DNA from: Gammaproteobacteria bacterium
GTDB lineage: Bacteria > Pseudomonadota > Gammaproteobacteria > Steroidobacterales > Woeseiaceae
Direction of reading: 5' to 3'
DNA length: 64,000 nt
NCBI GenBank assembly: GCA_029862045.1
Contig: JAOTYE010000007.1
Coordinates: forward strand, 108,172 to 172,171
How positions within the stretch are numbered: position 1 is the stretch's first letter; each line of letters starts with the position of its first letter. Made by a program: the position numbers and the translations under genes. Below, piece after piece: positions 54,358 to 63,770 of this stretch. Below the pieces are notes generated by a model, which did not search any database, was not told the DNA's origin, and saw only the letters and a list, made by a program, of their open reading frames with translations.

Positions 54358-56327
54358 ATAGGAGTGGCCTGACCTTCGCGACTTTCGCCGCGCTGACAGT
54401 CTTGACGGCACCTTTATACGTGAGCGCTCAGCAAGCAGAACGTAACGATGCCTCTGCCGCGACACGAGATGCGAACGACGCTGTAAAGGCAGATTTACCG
54501 TTCGACAATGCCCACGACTTCGACCTGGCGGAACGCGGACTCATTGCCCGGCCGTCAAGCACCGTCATTCGAGATGCATCGGGGAACGTGGTCTGGGATA
54601 TGGATCAGTTCGCGTTTGAAAACGGCGACGCACCGGACACGGTCAACCCGAGTCTGTGGCGGCAAGCGAAGCTCAATGCCAAACATGGCTTGTACAGGGT
54701 AAGCGACAGGATTTACCAGGTCCGCGGTTTCGATTTATCCAATCTCTCCGTGATCGAGGGCGACACCGGTTACATCGTCGTGGATCCCTTGATAACGAAA
54801 GAGGTCGCCGCTGCTGCGATGGAACTCGTTTTCGAGCACCTGCCGGAGAAACCCGTTGTGGCGGTTATCTACAGCCACAGCCATGCCGATCACTTTGGTG
54901 GCGTGAAAGGCGTCGTCGATGAACAGGACGTGTTGGACGGCAAGGCGCGTATCGTTGCCTCTGAAGGCTTCATGGAGTTCGCCGTATCGGAAAACGTCCT
55001 GGCCGGCAACGTCATGACACGCCGTGCGTCTTATATGTTCGGTTCGCTGCTTCCCAAAGACGAGAAGGGCGGCGTCGGCGTTGGTCTGGGCAAGGCGATC
55101 TCCAGCGGTCAGGTAACGTTGATCGAGCCGACCGATATCATTACCGAGACCGGCGAGGAGCTTGTGATTGATGGCGTGCGATTCGTGTTCATGAATACAC
55201 CGTTCGCCGAAGCACCAGCTGAATTGATGTTTTCGCTGCCGGATATGAAGGCATTCTACGCAGCCGAGGAAGCAAACGGCACCTTACACAATCTGTACAC
55301 GCTAAGAGGAGCGCAGGTTCGCGATGCCTTACTGTGGAGCGGTTATCTGCATGACGCCGTCGATCGGATCGATGCCGAGACAGAAGTCTTGTTCGGTGGG
55401 CATCACTGGCCGCGTTGGGGACACGCCAATATCGTTGCGTATTTGCAGAAACAGGGCGATGCGTACAAGTACATCCATGATCAAACGCTGCGTCTCGCGA
55501 ATCACGGTTATACAATGGACGAGATCTCGGAACAGATCGAACTGCCGCCCGAACTCGCACACGCCTGGTACAACCGCGGTTACTACGGCACGGTTAGCCA
55601 CAACGCGAGAGCCGTTTATCAGAAGTATCTGGGTTTTTTCGACGGTAATCCGGCAAATATGCACCCGCTGCCCCCCGAAAAGTCAGGGGCCAAATACGTC
55701 GAATTCATGGGTGGCCCGGACGAACTTCTGAAAAATGCACGCCGAGCCTACGACAACGCAGAATACCGCTGGGTTGCCGAAGTCGTGAATCATCTGGTCT
55801 TCGCCGATCCGTCGAATGTCGAGGCGCGACAACTACAGGCTGACGCGCTCGAGCAACTTGGTTTCCAGGCCGAGTCGGGACAATGGCGCAACTTCTATCT
55901 GACAGCAGCCAGCGAGTTGCGCAACGGTGTCACGACCGCCGGCACAACTCAGACGCTCAGCCCGGACATGATAAGCGCGTTGTCGCTCGGCAATCTGTTT
56001 GATTACCTGGCTGTCCGATTGAATGGACCTGATGCGGCCGGCAGGGATATTGCAATCAATTTCCGATTTCGGGATACGGACGACGACTATCTGATTACCG
56101 TGGTGAACAGCGTTTTGCATCACGCCGAGTCGAAACATAGCCGGGATGCTGATGCAACTGTAACGCTCACGCGTGAAGGGCTTCTTGCCATGGCGATGCT
56201 GGGTCTTCCGCTACCAGCTCTCGTAAAGAGCGGTGTTATCGAAATCGACGGCGAGGTGGCGGCAGTGCGGGAAATGATCGGACTGCTTGACAACTTTGAA
56301 TTCTGGTTCAACATCGTCACTCCCTGA
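54354..56327 (+). CDS. SdsA/BDS1-type alkyl (linear primary) sulfatase
   Basis: 657 aa, GTG start; signal peptide about 1-25. Metallo-beta-lactamase domain with YSHSHADHFGG (175-183), metal glutamates in AEAPAEL and YAAEEANGT, and the histidine in EVLFGGHHWPRWGH; C-terminal dimerisation and SCP2-like domains (ELAHAWYNRGYYGT, NRGYY, last 120 residues) as in SdsA1 of Pseudomonas. Hydrolyses alkyl sulfates such as dodecyl sulfate. The TPFAEAPAEL loop differs from the more usual TPGTEAPAE. Beside a TonB receptor on the opposite strand. Confidence 0.93.
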   Translation: MNRSGLTFATFAALTVLTAPLYVSAQQAERNDASAATRDANDAVKADLPFDNAHDFDLAERGLIARPSSTVIRDASGNVVWDMDQFAFENGDAPDTVNPSLWRQAKLNAKHGLYRVSDRIYQVRGFDLSNLSVIEGDTGYIVVDPLITKEVAAAAMELVFEHLPEKPVVAVIYSHSHADHFGGVKGVVDEQDVLDGKARIVASEGFMEFAVSENVLAGNVMTRRASYMFGSLLPKDEKGGVGVGLGKAISSGQVTLIEPTDIITETGEELVIDGVRFVFMNTPFAEAPAELMFSLPDMKAFYAAEEANGTLHNLYTLRGAQVRDALLWSGYLHDAVDRIDAETEVLFGGHHWPRWGHANIVAYLQKQGDAYKYIHDQTLRLANHGYTMDEISEQIELPPELAHAWYNRGYYGTVSHNARAVYQKYLGFFDGNPANMHPLPPEKSGAKYVEFMGGPDELLKNARRAYDNAEYRWVAEVVNHLVFADPSNVEARQLQADALEQLGFQAESGQWRNFYLTAASELRNGVTTAGTTQTLSPDMISALSLGNLFDYLAVRLNGPDAAGRDIAINFRFRDTDDDYLITVVNSVLHHAESKHSRDADATVTLTREGLLAMAMLGLPLPALVKSGVIEIDGEVAAVREMIGLLDNFEFWFNIVTP

Positions 56328-56335
56328 GCAAGATC

Positions 56336-57778
56336 TTACGATGTTAATTCGGTTACACGTCGACCGAGCCACTGCAATGCTGTTTCGGTTCGCTCGCCCC
56401 ATGGATGGCCGTAACTCAGTCGAACGAAGTTTGAGTATCGATTCGACGGAGAAAAAATCTGCCCGGGTGCGATGCTGATACCGGCTTCAATCGCGTCATC
56501 GAACAACTCCACAGAATCAATATCGACAGGTAGTTCGAGCCAAAGTACGGATCCGCCCACCGGCTTTGAGGTTCGGGTATCGGCCGGAAAGTGCTCAGCG
56601 ACCATTGCACTCATACGCTCCGCATTACGTTTCAGAACAGGTCGTAGCGTTTTCAGGTGACGGGCATAGTTTCCTGAAGCGAGAAAATCCGCAAGTGTCA
56701 GTTGTTGCAACAGGCCCGATGAACATGAAAACGCTCGTTTTAGACGCGTAATCTCTTCCATGTATTGATCAGCCACGATCCAGCCAATGCGATAGCCCGG
56801 TGCTGCAGTCTTTGAAAACGAACCACAAGTAATAATTCGTGAACTATTACCCAGGAACTGCGCTGGTACAGGTCGCTTGCCATCGAATCGAAGGTCGCCG
56901 TAAACGTCGTCTTCGATGAGTACTGTGTCAGACTCTTCGAGAATTTCGACAAGCCTGCGTCGATCGCTCTCGGGCATCGTCACGCCCAAAGGATTTGAGA
57001 GCGTCGTCGAAAACATGCACGCCTTGACGGGGTGTTCCTGCAAAGTACGTCGTAATTCGCCGAGCACGACACCTTCTTCAGGGCAGGTTTCAATTTCGAT
57101 AGCGAGCATGCCCAGGCTGTCGATCAACTCGAGCAAGCCGTGATAGGTCGGTGTTTCAACTGCAATGACATCACCGGGTGATGCGACCGCCTTGAGCGCA
57201 AGTAGCAGGGCCTCCTGGCCGCCATTAGTAATAGCGATCTGTTCGGGCTGCACCTGCACTCCGGCGCAATCAAAATAGTGATAGGCGATTTGGCGGCGTA
57301 ACCCCAGCTCACCGAGAGTGCTTGCGTAGCCCAGACTGCGCTCTTCAGCTCTCGCCATGACGCGTTTCATGGCCCGGTGGAGCGTCTTGGCTGCAGGTTT
57401 GGCCATGCTCGGGTTGGCGATGCCCAAGGGAACCAATTCGGGGTGATTGATGCCGTCGTAAACGCGGACCATGAGCGGGCGGCAGTTCAGGCAAACCGGT
57501 TCGCCATGTGACGACGGGGCAGGGTGCACGATCTCATTGGTCGCCCGGTGTCGGACGTAAAATCCGGATTGCGGTCGGGACTCGATGCGCCGTTGGCGCT
57601 CGAGCTCGACATAGGCCTGACGGACAGTCGGTACGCTGACGCCTGCATTCTGGCTCATTTTGCGGAGTGAGGGCAGGCGGTCACCGGGGCGTAGCGTTCC
57701 CGATTCGATATTGTCACCAACTAAATCAATAACTTGTCGGTAAAGATAGGCGCAGTCTTGTTTGTCGACGGTATGCAT
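56336..57778 (-). CDS. MocR-family transcription regulator (GntR HTH plus aminotransferase domain)
   Basis: 480 aa. N-terminal GntR winged helix (about 8-75: GTLRPGDRLPSLRKMSQNAG, VSVPTVRQAYVELERQ) and a fold type I aminotransferase-like domain (about 105-470) with the PLP lysine in CGSFSKTAAPGYRIGW and the tyrosine/aspartate pocket in LIEDDVYGDLRF. Divergent from the 57-aa/EamA genes, the commonest MocR arrangement, so it probably activates them in response to a metabolite and PLP. Confidence 0.92.
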   Translation of the reverse strand: MHTVDKQDCAYLYRQVIDLVGDNIESGTLRPGDRLPSLRKMSQNAGVSVPTVRQAYVELERQRRIESRPQSGFYVRHRATNEIVHPAPSSHGEPVCLNCRPLMVRVYDGINHPELVPLGIANPSMAKPAAKTLHRAMKRVMARAEERSLGYASTLGELGLRRQIAYHYFDCAGVQVQPEQIAITNGGQEALLLALKAVASPGDVIAVETPTYHGLLELIDSLGMLAIEIETCPEEGVVLGELRRTLQEHPVKACMFSTTLSNPLGVTMPESDRRRLVEILEESDTVLIEDDVYGDLRFDGKRPVPAQFLGNSSRIITCGSFSKTAAPGYRIGWIVADQYMEEITRLKRAFSCSSGLLQQLTLADFLASGNYARHLKTLRPVLKRNAERMSAMVAEHFPADTRTSKPVGGSVLWLELPVDIDSVELFDDAIEAGISIAPGQIFSPSNRYSNFVRLSYGHPWGERTETALQWLGRRVTELTS

Positions 57779-57875
57779 AACTGTATAGGTAACATTTCGT
57801 AAAAACTGTATCTGTTATATACCTAGTATGCTCGTATAGTCAACTCCTCGTAGCAAGAAAACGGAGGACATCACA
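57779..57875. promoter_or_regulatory. MocR divergent control region
   Basis: The 97-bp gap holds CTGTAT at 57781-57786 and again at 57806-57811, 25 bp apart, plus AT-rich TATAGGTAAC and TATACCTAG segments with dyad character. For the plus strand TATAGT at 57835-57840 is a good -10 with CTGTTA as a poor -35, consistent with activation by the divergent regulator. Ribosome binding site ACGGAGGACATCACA precedes the 57-aa gene. Confidence 0.45.
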
Positions 57876-58049
57876 ATGAAACTGCAAAACTATCACCGCG
57901 TTGACCTTCATAATCTGCCGAAGCCGACGTGGCGCGAAGCGCTAAAGGCGCTGGCTTCGCCGGCGACTCGGGTACACGAATACCGCAACCTTCACAAAAC
58001 GATGTTCTACGAGGCATTGCGCGACCTTGACTGCAAGGACGAAAAGTGA
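57876..58049 (+). CDS. 57-aa protein between MocR and the EamA exporter, unknown
   Basis: ATG 57876 with an excellent Shine-Dalgarno (GGAGG). MKLQNYHRVDLHNLPKPTWR..., ending LRDLDCKDEK; mixed charge, no membrane segment, helical pattern. The TGA overlaps the GTG start of the transporter gene (GTGA), implying translational coupling. Too short for standard gene callers. Function unknown; it could be a leader or a transporter partner. Confidence 0.7.
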   Translation: MKLQNYHRVDLHNLPKPTWREALKALASPATRVHEYRNLHKTMFYEALRDLDCKDEK

Positions 58050-58963
58050 GCAATCTTGCGCTATACGTCATCACGGTCCTGATCTGGGGTTCGACGTGGT
58101 TCGCGATCGAGTTCCAGCTCGGAACCGTTGCACCCGAAGTATCAATCGTCTATCGATATGTTGCCGCCTCGTTGTTGCTCTTCGTCTGGGCCCGATTTCG
58201 GGGCCTCAATCTCGCGTTCGGATTGCGTCAACATGGTTGGTTCCTGTTGCTGGGATTATTCTTGTTCGGACTCAACTACGTGCTCGCCTACCGGGCACAG
58301 ATTTACATTACATCGGCACTGACGGCGATTGCATTCTCGACAATCGTCTGGATGAACATCCTGAATGCGCGGATTTTCTTTGGGGTCAGGGCGGGGCGCA
58401 GAGTGTTGATTGGGGCATTGCTTGGCGTAGCCGGAATACTGACGTTATTTACGCCACAGATCAGCGAGATGACACTCACAGATACGGTCTTCTATGGATC
58501 CGTTTTGGCCGTCCTTGGAGCACTTGTCGCATCGTTCGGCAATATTCTGTCCCAGGCCGCGCAACGGCGTGAACTGCCGATAATTCAATCCAACGCCTGG
58601 GGCATGTTATACGGTGCCGTACTCACGGCAATTATTGCTGCGGTCGAAGGCCATCCATTTGATTTCGACTGGTCCGTATACTACATGGCATCACTGGCCT
58701 ATCTATCGGTGTTCGGATCGATCGTCGCGTTTGGCGCGTATCTGACCTTGCTTGGGCGCGTTGGTGCGCACAAAGCCGGCTACGCTATGGTCATGTTCCC
58801 CGTTGTCGCACTGATTCTCTCAATATTGTTCGAAGGGCTGAAACTGGATGCAACGATCGTGCTGGGCACGGCACTTGTGCTGGCTGGCAACTTGTTTGTC
58901 ATGCGCACGAAGCCGCCGCGGGCCAAAGGCCAGTTGACTCAACAGATGCAAGAAGCTGCTTGA
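58046..58963 (+). CDS. EamA/DMT-family transporter (RhaT-like exporter)
   Basis: 305 aa, GTG start at 58046. Ten membrane helices in two EamA repeats: VLIWGSTWFAIEFQLG opening motif, YRAQIYITSALTAIAF in repeat one, VFGSIVAFGAYLTLLGRVG in repeat two. Paired with MocR; such pairs export amino acids, pyridoxal-type vitamins or toxic metabolites. Substrate unknown. Confidence 0.9.
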   Translation: MSNLALYVITVLIWGSTWFAIEFQLGTVAPEVSIVYRYVAASLLLFVWARFRGLNLAFGLRQHGWFLLLGLFLFGLNYVLAYRAQIYITSALTAIAFSTIVWMNILNARIFFGVRAGRRVLIGALLGVAGILTLFTPQISEMTLTDTVFYGSVLAVLGALVASFGNILSQAAQRRELPIIQSNAWGMLYGAVLTAIIAAVEGHPFDFDWSVYYMASLAYLSVFGSIVAFGAYLTLLGRVGAHKAGYAMVMFPVVALILSILFEGLKLDATIVLGTALVLAGNLFVMRTKPPRAKGQLTQQMQEAA

Positions 58964-58997
58964 CAGCACTATCGTAAGCGCGTCTAGTGCCGGTCGA

Positions 58998-60713
58998 GTG
59001 GAAAAATTCAATTTAACAAGAACGCCGACGGGTGATCAGCTGCGTACGTCCAAGAGCGGTCGCGAGATGCTGCGCCTGCCGCTGTATGACAAGGGCACTG
59101 GTTTCACGTACGAGGAACGCCGCCGCTTCGGTATAGAAGGAATGCTGCCCGCACAGCATAATGATATTGAGACCCAGGCTGAGCGGCAGTATCTGTCCAT
59201 CTGTTTCAACCCGGACCCTGTTGGCAGACACATAGACCTGTCGCAGCTTCTCAATCGCAACGAGGTGCTGTTTTACAAGATCCTGAGTATGCATCTCGAG
59301 GAATTGATGCCCGTCATCTATACGCCGACGGTGGGCGAGGCCTCACGCTTCTTCTCGCGCGTGTATCGCCGTGCTCGTGGCGTGTTCATCACACCCAAGC
59401 ATGCGGGACACATCGAGGAGGTCTTGCGGAAATCGGCACCATACAGCGGCGTCAGACTCATGGTCGTAACTGACAACGAGGCAATCCTCGGCATCGGTGA
59501 TCAGGGTGTGGGCGGGATGGCCATCTCGATTGGCAAGCTTGCGCTTTATTGTGTTGGCGCAGGCATCCACCCGGCACAGACATTGCCGATCAGTCTCGAT
59601 GTCGGCACTGACAATCAGACACTGCTCGATGATCCGCTCTATCTTGGATGGCGCCACAATCGACTACGCGGCGCTGAATACCTGGCAATTGTCGACGAGT
59701 TCGTTACCGCCGCACGAGCCGTCTTTCCGGATGTCGTCATTCAATGGGAGGACTTCCGCAAAGACAACGCCCTGATGATACTCGATCGCTACCGGAACTC
59801 GTTGCCATCGTTTAATGACGACATTCAGGGAACGGGTGCGGTCGCGGCCGCTTGTGTGCACGCAGCCTGTCGTATTAGTGGCAACCCGTTTCGCGACAGT
59901 CGTATCGTCATTTATGGCGCGGGTGCTGCCGGATTGGGCATTGCACGGCAACTGCGCGGCCAACTCGCAGATACCGGACTCAGTGGAAATGAACTGACGA
60001 GCGCTGTTATCGCCATGGACAGTCGTGGCATGATCACCAGCGATAGAGAACGACTGGACGATTTCAAGAAGGAACTCGCGTGGCCGGCCGAGATGGCGGC
60101 GCAACTCGGTCTTACGCAAAGCGATCGGGCAAGTCTCGGCAAGGTTGTCAGTGCCTACAAGGCGACCGTCCTGATCGGCACATCAGGGCAGGGTGGCTCG
60201 TTCACCGAAGAGATCGTTAAGGCCATGGCGGCCAATACCGAGCAACCCGTGATCCTGCCGATGTCCAACCCGACCGCGATCAGCGAAGGGGATCCACGGC
60301 ATATCCTCGAATGGAGTAACGGTAATGCGCTGGTTGCGACCGGCAGTCCGTTTGACCCGGTGGAGACAAGCGACGGCCCGCGCCGCATCGGCCAGGCGAA
60401 TAATGTGTTCGTTTTTCCGGGTATTGGACTCGGTGCGATCGTCTCTGGCGCGACAGAGATCACAACCAAGATGATCGCAGCATCATCAAGAGCATTGGCG
60501 AAGACACTGAGTGAAGATGAAATTCAGAGTCAGTGCCTGATGCCTGAAGTATCGCGCCTGTGGGAAATTTGTGGCCACGTTGCGTTGGCCGTGGCCCAAC
60601 AGGCGATCGATGATGGTGTCGCGAGTTATGCAGACGACGATCCGCTCGAGGCAAAGATCGCGGCATACCGTTGGCTGCCAGAATATCCCGAGATCATCAT
60701 TACGGATTCGTGA
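58998..60713 (+). CDS. maeA: NAD-dependent malic enzyme
   Basis: 571 aa, GTG start at 58998 (weak RBS). Oxidative decarboxylation of malate to pyruvate. Seen: VIYTPTVGEA, NDEAILGIGDQGVGGMAI, QWEDFRKDNALMILDRYRN, FNDDIQGTGAVAAAC (NAD-binding start), PTAISEGDPRHILEWSNG and FVFPGIGLGAIVSGA. Length and motifs fit SfcA/MaeA rather than the larger NADP enzyme with a phosphotransacetylase domain. Confidence 0.94.
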   Translation: MEKFNLTRTPTGDQLRTSKSGREMLRLPLYDKGTGFTYEERRRFGIEGMLPAQHNDIETQAERQYLSICFNPDPVGRHIDLSQLLNRNEVLFYKILSMHLEELMPVIYTPTVGEASRFFSRVYRRARGVFITPKHAGHIEEVLRKSAPYSGVRLMVVTDNEAILGIGDQGVGGMAISIGKLALYCVGAGIHPAQTLPISLDVGTDNQTLLDDPLYLGWRHNRLRGAEYLAIVDEFVTAARAVFPDVVIQWEDFRKDNALMILDRYRNSLPSFNDDIQGTGAVAAACVHAACRISGNPFRDSRIVIYGAGAAGLGIARQLRGQLADTGLSGNELTSAVIAMDSRGMITSDRERLDDFKKELAWPAEMAAQLGLTQSDRASLGKVVSAYKATVLIGTSGQGGSFTEEIVKAMAANTEQPVILPMSNPTAISEGDPRHILEWSNGNALVATGSPFDPVETSDGPRRIGQANNVFVFPGIGLGAIVSGATEITTKMIAASSRALAKTLSEDEIQSQCLMPEVSRLWEICGHVALAVAQQAIDDGVASYADDDPLEAKIAAYRWLPEYPEIIITDS

Positions 60714-60775
60714 ACCCCGGGGCCTCAAACGGGTCCGATCTTTCCAATAAACGATTCAAAACGCAGGATCACAAC

Positions 60776-63667
60776 ATGCAATTGACCAAAGTATCCATGT
60801 GGATGGTCGGCCTCGTATTGGCACTTTCGGGCTGCCAATCCGGAGATCACCATGGGACAGCAGATGACGCGACGCCGCTGCCGCAAGGCATCGTGTTACT
60901 CGAGTCCGTCGAGAGTGCCGATGCAAGCGGCATCGTCATTCCCTACAAGAAGTTTCGACTCGAGAACGGGCTGACTGTCATTCTGCACGAGGATCTGTCC
61001 GATCCGCTCGTGCACGTCGACGTGACCTACCATGTCGGCTCGGGCCGTGAAGAGATTGGCAAGTCCGGGTTCGCGCATTTCTTCGAACACATGATGTTTC
61101 AGGGGTCAGAAAACGTTGGCGACGAGCAGCATTTCAAGATCGTGTCTGAGGCCGGCGGCACGCTGAACGGCTCAACCAGTTACGATCGAACGAATTATTT
61201 TCAAACCGTGCCGGCCAACCAGCTGGAAAAAATGCTCTGGCTCGAAGCCGATCGGATGGGCTTTTTTCTGGACGCGGTGACACAGGAAAAATTCGAGGTA
61301 CAGCGTGACACGGTCAAGAATGAACGCGGTCAAAATTATGAGAACCGGCCCTATGGGCGCCTGATCGAGCGTGTAAACGAGGCACTGTACCCGGAGGGAC
61401 ATCCCTACTCGTGGCAGCCCATTGGCTACGTTGAGGATCTGAATCGTGTGGATGTCAACGACCTTAAGAAGTTCTTCCTGCGTTGGTATGGTCCCAACAA
61501 TGCCGCGCTGACGATTGGTGGACGATTCGACGAAGCAGAGGCGCTTGCCTGGGTAATCAAGTACTTCGGGCCGATTCCGAAGGGCCCCGAAGTCGACAAT
61601 CCCGAGAAGCCGGTCGTGACGCTCGATGCCGATCGTTACCTCTCAATGGAAGACAACGTTGCTTTACCACTCCTCTATATGTCGTATCCAACGGTGCATC
61701 TCTATCACGAGGACGAGGCGCCGCTCGATGTGCTGATGTTCATCCTGGGCAAGGGTGAGACGTCGTTGCTCTACAAGAACATGGTCAAAAACGGCTTTGC
61801 CGTGCAGGCGGCTGCCAATCACGCGTGTGCCGAGCTGTCGTGCACATTCACGGTTCTAGCGCTGCCTAACCCGGCATCCGGCAATACGCTCGCGGACCTC
61901 GAGAGGATTGCACGCGAGTCACTGGCCGAATTCGAAGAGCGCGGCGTGGTCGAAGACGATCTTGCGCGAGTCAAAATGAACATCGTGTCGGGCATGATCT
62001 ATAACCTCGAAAGTGTTGCGGGCAAGGTCACGCAGCTGGCGATGTACGAAACCTATACGGGCAATCCGAATTTTACGGCCGAGGATATCGCGCGTTACGA
62101 AAACGTCACCGAGGACGACGTAATGCGCGTATATCGTCAGTACGTCAAGGACGAACCAGCTGTCGTTATGAGCATCGTGCCGCGGGGGCAAACGTCAATG
62201 GTCGCGAAGAGAGACACCTGGTCCCGGTATGACCGCCAGCTGCCTGACTACGAATCAATCAGCGAGGGTGACCTCGCTTTTCGCCCTGCGAAAGACGAAT
62301 TTGATCGTAGCGTCATGCCGCCATCGGGTGACAACCCGAGCGTAATACTGCCGGAAATCTGGCGCGTTGAACTCGACAACGGTATCGAAGTGCTGGGTGC
62401 GATGAATTCCGAGACTCCGACGGCGGCGATCCAGTTGCGGATCGAGGCAGGACAACGTAACGAGCCACTCGACAAACTTGGCTTGGCCGCGCTGACCGCA
62501 GGGATGCTGAACGAATCTACAGTCGCAAGAACAAACGAGGTATTGAGTAACGAACTGCAGAAACTCGGTGCTTCTGTGCAGTTTAGCGCCGGCAACGACG
62601 ACACGACGCTGACCATTCGGACACTCACTGAGAGCCTGGACGCGACATTGGATATCGCCGCCGAGCGTCTGCTGCAGCCAGCGTTCGATGCGGAAGACTT
62701 CGCGCGCCGCAAGGATCAAACGCTACAGGCCATTCGGCAAAGCAAGACACAGGCTGCGGCAACAGCAGCAACAGTCTACCAATTGCTGTTGTTCGGCAAT
62801 GACAACAGCTTTTCCTACCTGAACATTGGCACCGAAGAATCAGTCAGCGCATTGACCCTCGATGACGTCAAAGCTTTTTACAAGGATCACTATTCGCCAA
62901 AGATCAGCAGCATCGTGGCCGTCAGCGATCAGCCGCGGGCGACACTCGTCGAAAAGCTTAAAGTGTTCGAGGGGTGGCAAGGACCGGACGTTGCCGAAGT
63001 GGCGCTCAACGAATTTCCGAATGTTGGCGAGACGAAGATCTATCTTGTCGACAAACCAGGTGCAGCCCAGTCAGAAATTCGAATTGGCAAGCAGTCGCTG
63101 AACTATGACGCAACGGGGGAGTACTACCGCGCGTATCTCATGAATTTTCCATTGGGCGGTGCCTTTAACAGCCGCATCAACCTCAATTTGCGCGAAGACA
63201 AGGGCTACACGTACGGTGCCCGTTCCGGTTTCAGCGGCACCGAGGATTTCGGCACGTATACGGCGCAAGCCGGCGTACGCACCGATGCAACAGCTGACAG
63301 TATCGTGCAATTCGAGGATGAGATTCGCAACTATGCGGAGTCCGGGATCAGCGAACCGGAGCTGACGTTCACGCGTCGGGCGATCGGTCAAAGAGACGCA
63401 CGCAGCTACGAAACCCCGAGCCAGAAACTCGGTTTCCTGTCGCAGATTCTTGTCTACGATCTCGAGGACGATTTTGTCGATGTGCAGAACGAGATTCTCG
63501 CCGCCATCGGCCAGGATGAGTTGAATCAGCTAGCCGCCAAACACCTGAACATGGATGAGATGATCATCGTTGTTGTGGGCGACAAGCAGGTGATTCTTCC
63601 GCAGCTCGAGAAACTCGGTTACGAGATTGTCGAGCTGGACGCTGCCGGTAATGAGGTCTCAGACTGA
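60776..63667 (+). CDS. M16 zinc metallopeptidase, tandem-domain lipoprotein
   Basis: 963 aa from ATG 60776 (CAGGATCACAAC); lipobox LALSGC gives Cys20. First M16 domain (about 55-500) has the inverted zinc motif HFFEH (101-105) and the downstream Glu in LEADRMGFFLDA; the second (about 550-950) lacks it and is the inactive half, containing NLREDKGYTYGARSGF. Pitrilysin-type, envelope-anchored, degrading peptides. 62 bp after maeA. Confidence 0.92.
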   Translation: MQLTKVSMWMVGLVLALSGCQSGDHHGTADDATPLPQGIVLLESVESADASGIVIPYKKFRLENGLTVILHEDLSDPLVHVDVTYHVGSGREEIGKSGFAHFFEHMMFQGSENVGDEQHFKIVSEAGGTLNGSTSYDRTNYFQTVPANQLEKMLWLEADRMGFFLDAVTQEKFEVQRDTVKNERGQNYENRPYGRLIERVNEALYPEGHPYSWQPIGYVEDLNRVDVNDLKKFFLRWYGPNNAALTIGGRFDEAEALAWVIKYFGPIPKGPEVDNPEKPVVTLDADRYLSMEDNVALPLLYMSYPTVHLYHEDEAPLDVLMFILGKGETSLLYKNMVKNGFAVQAAANHACAELSCTFTVLALPNPASGNTLADLERIARESLAEFEERGVVEDDLARVKMNIVSGMIYNLESVAGKVTQLAMYETYTGNPNFTAEDIARYENVTEDDVMRVYRQYVKDEPAVVMSIVPRGQTSMVAKRDTWSRYDRQLPDYESISEGDLAFRPAKDEFDRSVMPPSGDNPSVILPEIWRVELDNGIEVLGAMNSETPTAAIQLRIEAGQRNEPLDKLGLAALTAGMLNESTVARTNEVLSNELQKLGASVQFSAGNDDTTLTIRTLTESLDATLDIAAERLLQPAFDAEDFARRKDQTLQAIRQSKTQAAATAATVYQLLLFGNDNSFSYLNIGTEESVSALTLDDVKAFYKDHYSPKISSIVAVSDQPRATLVEKLKVFEGWQGPDVAEVALNEFPNVGETKIYLVDKPGAAQSEIRIGKQSLNYDATGEYYRAYLMNFPLGGAFNSRINLNLREDKGYTYGARSGFSGTEDFGTYTAQAGVRTDATADSIVQFEDEIRNYAESGISEPELTFTRRAIGQRDARSYETPSQKLGFLSQILVYDLEDDFVDVQNEILAAIGQDELNQLAAKHLNMDEMIIVVVGDKQVILPQLEKLGYEIVELDAAGNEVSD

Positions 63668-63770
63668 TCGGAAGCGCATAGCGACTGCCACAATTTGACA
63701 CAAACACGCCCCAGGATCGCCAGAACGATTCGCTACAACCATTCGTAAGCAACAAGAACGGGGCTTATGG

